Assembly (NCBI GenBank): GCA_023430685.1 | Contig: JAEYZH010000152.1 | Span: forward strand, 1 to 16,375 | DNA: 16,375 nt | Source: Pseudomonadota bacterium | GTDB lineage: Bacteria; Pseudomonadota; Gammaproteobacteria; Xanthomonadales; Rhodanobacteraceae | Direction: 5' to 3' | Part shown: in pieces, positions 1 to 5,141 of the stretch | Numbering within the stretch: position 1 is the first letter of the stretch | How the letters are laid out: each line of letters opens with the position of its first letter | Translations under genes and position numbers: made by a program | Notes under the pieces: generated by a model | Database searches by the model: none | What the model was told of the DNA's origin: nothing | What the model saw: the letters and a program-made list of their open reading frames with translations, nothing else

Positions 1-428
1 ATGCCGAGGGCCGTCGCCTCGCACCCGGTTGCGCGCAGTCGCCAGCCACCGAAACCGAGATCGCACGCTGGCCTCCGCTCGCGTATCCGTGGTTGCCGCG
101 CGAACTGCGACGTCGCGCGAGCCTGCCACCCCTTGCGCCGGGTTGCGCAGCGGACGGACTCGATGCAGCGCAGCCGATCCGCATCGACGGCATCGCCGAT
201 CAGGCCGCGATCGCGCGCGCGCCGAACAGCGACAAGCCCGCGACGCTGCGGCTTCGCGCGCTCGGCGCCGATGGCGAGGTCAGCTGGCTCGTCAATGGCC
301 GCCTCGCCGGCACGACGCTCGGCAGCGGGGTGTTCGAACATGCGTTCGATCGACCCGGTGCACAGACGGTCACCGCGCTCGGCGCGGACGGCGCTTGGTC
401 GCAGGTCGCGCTTCGCGTGCTGCGCTGA
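1..428 (+). CDS. pbpC: Penicillin-binding protein 1C, C-terminal end (5' truncated)
   Basis: This is the 3' end of a gene whose start lies left of the window; the open frame begins at base 3 and ends with TGA at 426-428. About 141 residues are visible. They contain a Trp/Pro-rich linker (RWPPLAYPWLP) and then a small beta-rich domain with GEVSWLVNGRLAGTT and a closing GAQTVTALGADGAW segment. This matches the C-terminal BiPBP_C-type domain of PbpC, a periplasmic, membrane-anchored peptidoglycan glycosyltransferase/transpeptidase. The catalytic domains are outside the window, so the identification rests on the tail only. The frame has no start codon before position 93, but the upstream residues fit the family, so this is a truncated gene and not a small protein starting at 93. 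An alternative is another Ig-like cell-wall protein tail. Confidence 0.7.
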   Translation, partial: AEGRRLAPGCAQSPATETEIARWPPLAYPWLPRELRRRASLPPLAPGCAADGLDAAQPIRIDGIADQAAIARAPNSDKPATLRLRALGADGEVSWLVNGRLAGTTLGSGVFEHAFDRPGAQTVTALGADGAWSQVALRVLR

Positions 429-763
429 CGCATGCGCGCAGCGTTCGCGACATTTTTCGTGCAAGCTCGGGCACGCTGCAGCGGTCTGTCCCGCACCCGC
501 GGCGCGTTGCGGCGCAGCAATGCGGCAAGACGAGCGGGTTGATCGCCGGAACGCTGAACGAACGACGAACGAACGATGTCGAAGGGCCCGCGCGCGGATG
601 CAATTGGGACTACCGTTGGCCGGTCTGGAGGCCGCCGAACGAAGCGTCTCGGCGCGCGTGCACGGAAATCGTCGTGCGCAAGGTGCAACCGGAAACCCGG
701 CGAAGCCGGGTCCACGCGATGATGCGGGCGTCGTGTCCGCCAACCACCCATGGAGATACTCGA
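429..763 (+). promoter_or_regulatory. Non-coding leader region of the peptide-maturation operon
   Basis: No convincing gene lies in these 335 bases. Two things stand out. Around 548-584 there is a run of GAACGA/CGAA repeats; GGAAC at 548-552 followed 17 nt later by CGAA at 570-573 resembles the -35/-10 layout of an ECF-sigma promoter, but the match is weak. At 695-711 a perfect 7-bp hairpin (ACCCGGC, GAA loop, GCCGGGT) sits about 50 nt before the start codon of the precursor gene. Related operons are known to be driven by ECF sigma factors under metal stress; whether that holds here is inference. Confidence 0.3.
695..711 (+). promoter_or_regulatory. GAA-loop hairpin in 5' leader of precursor gene
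   Basis: A perfect 7-bp inverted repeat, ACCCGGC and GCCGGGT, encloses a GAA triloop. It is followed by no T-run, so it does not look like a Rho-independent terminator. Its place 52 nt before the ATG at 764 makes a role in mRNA stability or leader regulation possible. It could also be a leftover terminator stem for the pbpC-like gene. Confidence 0.35.
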
Positions 764-1210
764 ATGTCCAGCAAGATCGGCAATACCCTCGGCCTCGCGA
801 TCGGTGCGGCTTTCATCGGTTCGCTCTCGATGAGCCAGCTCGCCTCGGCCAGCCCGGCGTTCCAGGCCAGCGACCTCGCGGCCGGCTACATGCTCGCTGC
901 CGCGGGCGAGGGCAAGTGCGGTGAAGGCAAGTGCGGCATCGACAAGATGGACGCGAACAAGGACGGCAAGGTCTCGCTCGCCGAAATGAAGCAGATGAAG
1001 GACGAGCACGTCGAGGAACATTTCAAGAAGGCCGACAGCAACAACGACGGCTTCATCGACAAGGCCGAAATGGACGCCCACCACGCGGCGATGAAGCGGG
1101 ATCACAAGGGAGCGGAAGGCTCCTGCGGTGGCGACAAGAAGGGTGCGGAAGGCTCCTGCGGTGGCGACAAGAAGGGCGCCGAAGGCTCCTGCGGCGGTTT
1201 GCACCGCTGA
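764..1210 (+). CDS. Secreted EF-hand/EGKCG RiPP precursor (HvfA/bufferin-like)
   Basis: A 148-aa precursor with a good Shine-Dalgarno (GGAG, 752-755) eight bases before the ATG. Residues 1-29 form a Sec signal peptide with a likely ASA cleavage site. The mature part starts with a GYML segment and two adjacent EGKCG motifs (Cys52, Cys57). Two canonical EF-hand loops follow: DANKDGKVSLAE (63-74) and DSNNDGFIDKAE (91-102). The C-terminus has three 11-residue AEGSCGGDKK-type repeats with Cys121, 132 and 143. In HvfA and the bufferins, Cys in EGKCG motifs is converted by an MNIO enzyme into a copper-binding heterocycle or oxazolone-thioamide pair. The next two genes encode just such a maturase and partner. 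The five Cys are therefore the likely modification sites, and the product likely binds copper in the periplasm or outside the cell. The EF-hands suggest additional Ca binding. In-frame codons upstream to base 29 are open but do not look coding. Confidence 0.88.
   Translation: MSSKIGNTLGLAIGAAFIGSLSMSQLASASPAFQASDLAAGYMLAAAGEGKCGEGKCGIDKMDANKDGKVSLAEMKQMKDEHVEEHFKKADSNNDGFIDKAEMDAHHAAMKRDHKGAEGSCGGDKKGAEGSCGGDKKGAEGSCGGLHR
1103..1201 (+). repeat. Three 33-bp tandem repeats encoding AEGSCGG units
   Basis: Three in-frame 33-bp units (1103-1135, 1136-1168, 1169-1201) encode residues 114-146 of the precursor. Each carries one Cys in an EGSCGG context. The units are nearly identical in DNA (differences such as ggagcg/gggtgcg/gggcgcc), which points to recent duplication and possible copy-number variation between strains. 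Confidence 0.9.
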
Positions 1211-1212
1211 CC

Positions 1213-2100
1213 ATGGCGGAGGCGGGTCCACGCGCGCCGCACGGCGCGGGACTCGGGTTGCGGCGGGCCCTGCTGGGCCCGCTGCAGCACCATCTCGCGC
1301 AACCGGCACCGCGCGAGCGCATCGATTTCTTCGAGATCGCGCCGGAGAACTGGATCGGCGTCGGCGGCAAGGCAGGTCGCGCGCTGCGGGCGCTCACGGA
1401 GCGGCATCCGTTCGCCTGCCATGGACTCTCGCTGTCGCTCGGCGGTCCGGCCCCACTCAACGACACCCTGCTCGCGCGCATCCGGCGCCTGCTCGATGCA
1501 CACGGCATCAAGCTCTACTCCGAGCACCTTTCCTACTGCTCGGACGACGGTCATCTCTACGACCTGATGCCGATCCCGTTCACCGAGGAAGCCGTGCGCT
1601 GGGTCGCGGCACGCATCCGGCGCGTGCAGGAATCTCTCGGCCAGCGCATCGCGGTCGAGAACGTTTCCTACTACGCGGCGCCATCGCAGGCGATGGCAGA
1701 GATCGACTTCATCAATGCGGTGCTGGTCGAGGCCGACTGCGACCTGCTGCTCGACGTCAACAACATCCACGTCAACAGCATCAACCACGGCTACGACGCA
1801 GCCGCCTTCCTCGATGCGCTGCCGGGCGAGCGCGTGGCGTACATGCATGTCGCCGGCCATTACGTCGAAGCGCCGGACCTGCTCGTCGACACGCACGGCG
1901 CGCCGGTCATCGATCCGGTGTGGGACCTGCTCGATCGCGCCTACCGCAACTTCGGCGTGCGCCCGACCCTGCTCGAGCGCGACTTCAACTTCCCGCCGCT
2001 GGACGAACTGCTGGGCGAGCTCGACACGATCCGCGCGATCCAGGCGCGCCATCCGCGCATGACGCGCGCCGACGAACTCGACGATGCACGCCGGGCCTGA
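1213..2100 (+). CDS. bufB: DUF692 / MNIO-family multi-iron peptide maturase
   Basis: A 295-aa TIM-barrel enzyme of the UPF0276/DUF692 (MNIO) family, the group of MbnB and HvfB that oxidatively modifies Cys residues in RiPP precursors using a di- or tri-iron centre and oxygen. The expected metal-ligand motifs are all visible: ENW at 45-47, CHG with His70, SEHLSY at 103-108, ENVSYY at 149-154, DVNNIHVNSINHG at 181-193, MHVAGH at 211-216, DTHG at 226-229 and LERD at 254-257. The length is normal for the family and the protein looks intact and active. The ATG lies 2 nt after the precursor stop codon with only a weak Shine-Dalgarno, so translation is probably coupled. Its cytoplasmic location means that modification would precede export of the precursor. 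Confidence 0.95.
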   Translation: MAEAGPRAPHGAGLGLRRALLGPLQHHLAQPAPRERIDFFEIAPENWIGVGGKAGRALRALTERHPFACHGLSLSLGGPAPLNDTLLARIRRLLDAHGIKLYSEHLSYCSDDGHLYDLMPIPFTEEAVRWVAARIRRVQESLGQRIAVENVSYYAAPSQAMAEIDFINAVLVEADCDLLLDVNNIHVNSINHGYDAAAFLDALPGERVAYMHVAGHYVEAPDLLVDTHGAPVIDPVWDLLDRAYRNFGVRPTLLERDFNFPPLDELLGELDTIRAIQARHPRMTRADELDDARRA

Positions 2101-2860
2101 GGCAGCGGGCCTGCGCGAGGCGCAGCTCGCGTTCGCCGCGCGCATCCGCGACCCCGAGCGCGCGCCGCTTCCACCAGGCGTGGACGCGCGCCGGATGCTG
2201 GTCTACGCCGAACTCTTCTTCAACAACATCGCGAGCCTGCTCGCGGCCAACTTCCCGGTGATCCGCAGCCTCCACGATGAGGCGCAGTGGCAGGCGCGCG
2301 TGCGCGACTTCTACCGCGAACACCGCTCGCACACGCCGCTGTTCACCGAAATCGCGCGCGAATTCATCCGCCATCTCGAACAGCGCGCGCGCCGCGGCGA
2401 TCCGGACCCGCCGTTCCTGGTCGAACTCGCGCACTACGAGTGGAGCGAACTCGCGCTCGCGCTCGACGAACACGATGCCGCGGCGATCGCGTGCGAGCGC
2501 GAAGGCGACCTGCTGGCCGGCAGGCCGGTCGTGTCGCCGCTCGCACGCGTGCTCGCGTACCGCTACCCGGTGCATCGCATCGGTCCGGACTTCCGTCCGA
2601 CCGAACCGGCGCCGCAACCGGTGTTCCTGTTGCTCGTGCGCGACCGCTCGGACGAGATCCGCTTCCTCGAGATCGATGCCCTCACCGCGCTGCTGCTCGA
2701 ACGCCTGTCGCTCGATTCGCCGCTCGGCGGACTCGCGCGCATCGATGCGCTGCTCGCCGACCTCGGCCGCGCGGGCGAACCCGGCCTGCGCGAGTCGGCG
2801 ATCGCGATCCTTGCGCGCATGCGCGAGCGGGACGTGGTGCTGGGGACGCGTCCGCGCTGA
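2084..2860 (+). CDS. bufC: DUF2063 peptide-modification partner (HvfC/BufC family)
   Basis: A 258-aa protein whose N-terminal half carries the DUF2063 signature: LREAQLAFAARIRDP near residue 10, the RRMLVYAELFFNN helix at 37-48, the FPVIRSL segment at 57-63 and PLFTEIAREF near 85-94. The C-terminal half resembles the second domain of HvfC/BufC/MbnC proteins. These proteins act with the MNIO enzyme, presenting the precursor and stabilising the complex. The start overlaps the end of the maturase gene by 17 nt, a strong sign of co-translation. No DoxX-like hvfD gene or exporter follows; the next genes are on the opposite strand. The operon is therefore a minimal A-B-C set. Confidence 0.92.
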   Translation: MHAGPEAAGLREAQLAFAARIRDPERAPLPPGVDARRMLVYAELFFNNIASLLAANFPVIRSLHDEAQWQARVRDFYREHRSHTPLFTEIAREFIRHLEQRARRGDPDPPFLVELAHYEWSELALALDEHDAAAIACEREGDLLAGRPVVSPLARVLAYRYPVHRIGPDFRPTEPAPQPVFLLLVRDRSDEIRFLEIDALTALLLERLSLDSPLGGLARIDALLADLGRAGEPGLRESAIAILARMRERDVVLGTRPR

Positions 2861-2950
2861 GCTCCCGATGCGCGGGTGCCTTTGAACCAGGTTCCGCGCG
2901 CGCACGGCTCGGGACCGATGCCGCTTCCGCAACGGCAGGTTGCGTGCCAA

Positions 2951-2975
2951 TCGTGGGAGGGGCTTCAACCCCGAT
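2951..2975. repeat. REP-like palindrome (GGGGCTTCAACCCC core)
   Basis: Between the convergent DUF2063 and sensor genes lies a stem of GGGG (2959-2962) and CCCC (2969-2972) around CTTCAA, preceded by TCGTGGGA and followed by GA. The layout matches the GTAGGAGxGGCTTCAGCC-type REP/GTAG palindromes common in Xanthomonadales and pseudomonads. Only one copy is visible here, so the family assignment is from memory. It may also serve as a transcription end for one or both genes. Confidence 0.4.
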
Positions 2976-2979
2976 GCAC

Positions 2980-3891
2980 CTATCCGACGTGCGAGGCCGA
3001 TTTGACGAGCAAGGATTTCGCGATCGCCGCCTGCAGCTTCCCCACGCCGCGCGCGATGTGCAGGACCGCGAACGGCAGCACGACCGCGACCAGCAACGAG
3101 AGCGGAATCGCGATCACCGCGGGCACCACCGAATCACCGCCGTAGCGGATCCCGCCGTCGATGACGCCGAACTCCGCGAGCACGATCGCGACGGGCGCCG
3201 CGACCAGGGCGACCGAGAGCGAGATGCCGGTCACCGCGATCGTGAACCATGCAACGCCGAGCGGCAACATCAACACCATGTAGAGCAGGCTCGACCAGCT
3301 GCGCGGGTCGGTAAACATCGCCTTGATGCGTTCCCAAAGCGGCAGGTCGCGCTCGGTGTAAGGCGGGCGGCGCGGCATGCGCTCGCCGAGCAGAACCTCG
3401 ATGATGCGCCCTTCGACCAGCGCGATCACGCGCACGATGCCGAAGAACAGGACCGGCACCACCACGCCGATGATCAGGATCGACAGGCCGATCGAGAGCG
3501 AGACGCCGGTGACGGCCACGGTGAAGTAGAACACGCCGGTCGCGAGCGAGAGCAGCATGTAGATCAGGCCCGCGTATGCGCGCGGATCCGCCGCGATGCC
3601 GAAGAAGCGGCCGAGCGGCCCGCGATGCGCCGGCGGCCGCGGAGACCGCAGCGCCTGCTGCACGAGCAGTTCCTTGTCGACGTAGATCGCGGCGACCTCG
3701 TCGGGCGCGCCGTAGCTGTTGGCGACCTTCGCGAGCATCTCCGCTTCGGACCACGCTGGATTCTCCGCGAGTTCCGAGCGCAGGTGATCCTCGGCATCGT
3801 AGAGCGCGTCCTGTACCAGCGCAGGATCCGCGCCGGCGAGCGCGCCGCGCAGCTGGTCGAGGTATTCCCTTATCGTACGTGGCGTATTCAT
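2980..3891 (-). CDS. Membrane sensor-domain protein paired with PadR regulator
   Basis: A 303-aa inner-membrane protein. Residues 1-80 form a charged helical N-terminal region of the HAAS/DUF1700 type (REYLDQLRGAL, ALYDAEDHLRSEL, YGAPDEVAA). Residues 101-165 and 194-245 are two related blocks, each starting with a DPRxxxxLxY motif and containing two hydrophobic segments with (F)TxAVTGxSLS. A last membrane helix lies at about 254-279. This is the arrangement of the 'putative sensor' family found next to PadR regulators. The start used is the ATG at 3891, which overlaps the stop of the PadR gene (ATGA). An in-frame ATG at 3948 would add 19 non-hydrophobic residues lying inside the PadR gene and is unlikely. 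The ligand is unknown. Confidence 0.85.
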   Translation of the reverse strand: MNTPRTIREYLDQLRGALAGADPALVQDALYDAEDHLRSELAENPAWSEAEMLAKVANSYGAPDEVAAIYVDKELLVQQALRSPRPPAHRGPLGRFFGIAADPRAYAGLIYMLLSLATGVFYFTVAVTGVSLSIGLSILIIGVVVPVLFFGIVRVIALVEGRIIEVLLGERMPRRPPYTERDLPLWERIKAMFTDPRSWSSLLYMVLMLPLGVAWFTIAVTGISLSVALVAAPVAIVLAEFGVIDGGIRYGGDSVVPAVIAIPLSLLVAVVLPFAVLHIARGVGKLQAAIAKSLLVKSASHVG

Positions 3892-4247
3892 GCACCCTCC
3901 AGCACGGTGTCCACGAAGTCGCGCGTCGCGGTCCAGGCGAATGTCCATTCGGCCAGCACGCGCCGTCCGACCGGCGTGATGCGGTAGTAGCGACGCGGCG
4001 GCCCCGACACCGAGGGCTCCACCTCGCTCGCGAGCAGCCCGGCCGCATCGAGGTTGCGCAACACCGGGTACAACGCGCTCTGCTTGCCTGCGAGCACGCC
4101 TTCGCCGTCCTCGTCGAGCTGCCGCGCGATCTGGTAGCCGTACATCGGCTTGCGCGCCTTCGCGAGCACCGCGAGCAGCACCAGCGAGACGATGCCGGCG
4201 CTGAGTTCCTTGTGGAATTTCCGCAGGTGGGTCTCGCTGTCGACCAT
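3888..4247 (-). CDS. PadR-family transcriptional regulator
   Basis: A 119-aa winged-helix protein. The family motifs are visible: SLVLLAVLAKARKPMYGYQI (21-40), the recognition-helix region GKQSALYPVLRNLDAAGLL (54-72) and the wing GPPRRYYRITPVGR (82-95). PadR proteins are usually repressors of neighbouring membrane or transport genes, responding to small molecules. Its stop overlaps the start of the sensor-domain gene, so the two are co-expressed. The ATG at 4247 is preferred to one at 4286, because the longer version would begin inside the AT-rich probable operator and adds residues not typical of the family. No strong Shine-Dalgarno is seen at either start. Confidence 0.9.
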   Translation of the reverse strand: MVDSETHLRKFHKELSAGIVSLVLLAVLAKARKPMYGYQIARQLDEDGEGVLAGKQSALYPVLRNLDAAGLLASEVEPSVSGPPRRYYRITPVGRRVLAEWTFAWTATRDFVDTVLEGA

Positions 4248-4281
4248 GGGCTTGCGTTCACTTGCCTGTAGGCATGGGTGG

Positions 4282-4312
4282 ATCATACTACTCAGTTGAT
4301 ACTAGTGGATCC
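4282..4312. promoter_or_regulatory. AT-rich element with paired T(C/G)ATACT boxes, candidate PadR operator
   Basis: In an otherwise very GC-rich region, the stretch before the PadR gene holds two 7-bp boxes, TCATACT (4283-4289) and TGATACT (4298-4304), 15 nt apart start to start, beside an ACTAGT palindrome. TATGAT on the minus strand (4282-4287) could be a -10 element for the PadR operon. PadR proteins often repress their own promoters through AT-rich repeats. The site also lies upstream of the divergent PDZ lipoprotein gene. Operator function is inferred from position and composition only. Confidence 0.4.
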
Positions 4313-4409
4313 GCCGGAAGTCATGCGCGCGCCGCCGTCCGTTCAGCCGTGCGCAGGCGAAGCGCGCGGCAACCGGGGTACCCTGCCGCGCATCCCCTGG
4401 AGAATGCCG

Positions 4410-5096
4410 ATGACCCGCCTCGCTGCCCTGCCCGTCCTGCTCGGCCTGCTGTCCCTCGCGGGCTGCGCGACCTTGCAACGACCCATCACCGAGCCCGCCG
4501 CGCCAGGCAGCCGCTACATCGTCGAGCCCGGGCGCGAGCCGGAGCGCGTCGCGGAATTGCGCGCGGCGCCCGCACCCGCGAGCCCGGAGGTCGAACTCGG
4601 CAGCCACCGCGCAGGGGAACAGCGCAGGCTCTCGGCCAAGGGCCTGATCCTGATCGGCACCGGCTACTTCCCGGGCGACCAGGCGACGGTACGCGAGGCA
4701 GCGATCGAGCAAGGCCGGCGGGTCGGCGCGGAGCGCGTGCTGCTGCACGAACCGTCCGAAGGCGGCGACTGGATCGCTGCGTACTACGTGCGTTTCCAGT
4801 TGCCGTTCGGCGCGACCTTCCGTGACCTGCGCGCGGGCGAGCGCAAGATCGTCGCGGGCGCGGGCGGCGTCGTGCTCGGCTCGATCGTGGGCGGCACGCC
4901 GGCCTCGCGCGCGAACCTCATGAGCGGGGACATCGTCCTGACGTGCGACGGCAAGTCAATCGGTGGCCGCAGCGCGTTCCAGGCGATGCTGCGCGAGCGC
5001 GCCGGGCACCCGGTCACGCTGACGCTCGTGCGCAACGGCGAAACCCTCACGCGCGTGGTGCGCCTCGGGATCGTCGCAGGCGACTCCGACTCCTGA
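4410..5096 (+). CDS. PDZ-domain lipoprotein
   Basis: A 228-aa predicted lipoprotein. The first 18 residues form a short signal peptide ending in a lipobox (LAG) before Cys19. The middle region (about 70-140) is mixed alpha/beta with LSAKGLILIGTGYF and AYYVRFQLPFGATF segments. Residues about 145-222 form a PDZ domain with a VVLGSIVGGTPASRANL start, the GDIVLTCDGKSI strand and a final VTLTLVRNGETLTRVV strand. No protease domain is present, so a role in binding protein C-termini or scaffolding in the envelope is likely. The ATG at 4410 is chosen because GGAG (4399-4402) lies 7 nt before it; the ATG at 4404 is too close to that site, and the longer open frame from 4278 would bury the signal peptide. 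Confidence 0.8.
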   Translation: MTRLAALPVLLGLLSLAGCATLQRPITEPAAPGSRYIVEPGREPERVAELRAAPAPASPEVELGSHRAGEQRRLSAKGLILIGTGYFPGDQATVREAAIEQGRRVGAERVLLHEPSEGGDWIAAYYVRFQLPFGATFRDLRAGERKIVAGAGGVVLGSIVGGTPASRANLMSGDIVLTCDGKSIGGRSAFQAMLRERAGHPVTLTLVRNGETLTRVVRLGIVAGDSDS

Positions 5097-5107
5097 CGCC
5101 CGCGCGT

Positions 5108-5135
5108 GGCGCGCGCGCGCCATCGCGCGCGCGCC
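5108..5135. terminator. Strong GC hairpin between convergent genes
   Basis: A perfect 12-bp inverted repeat (5108-5119 and 5124-5135) of alternating GC around a CCAT loop lies 11 nt after the lipoprotein stop and 6 nt after the end of the large minus-strand gene. There is no T-run on either side, so it is not a classic Rho-independent terminator. Its place between two gene ends suggests a bidirectional transcription barrier or an mRNA 3'-end protector. Confidence 0.55.
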
Positions 5136-5141
5136 GCCGGC

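Noticed and set aside
685..704. GCAACC with CGAA as an ECF-sigma promoter close to the precursor gene
   Set aside because: The spacer is only 10 nt, too short for a -35/-10 pair, and the CGAA lies inside the hairpin loop.
29..763. N-terminal extension of the EF-hand precursor back to base 29
   Set aside because: The upstream part overlaps the pbpC-like gene, is Arg-rich and would bury the signal peptide. The ATG at 764 has a good Shine-Dalgarno.
4278..4409. Longer start for the PDZ lipoprotein
   Set aside because: It would place 44 residues before the lipoprotein signal; GGAG is correctly spaced only for the ATG at 4410.
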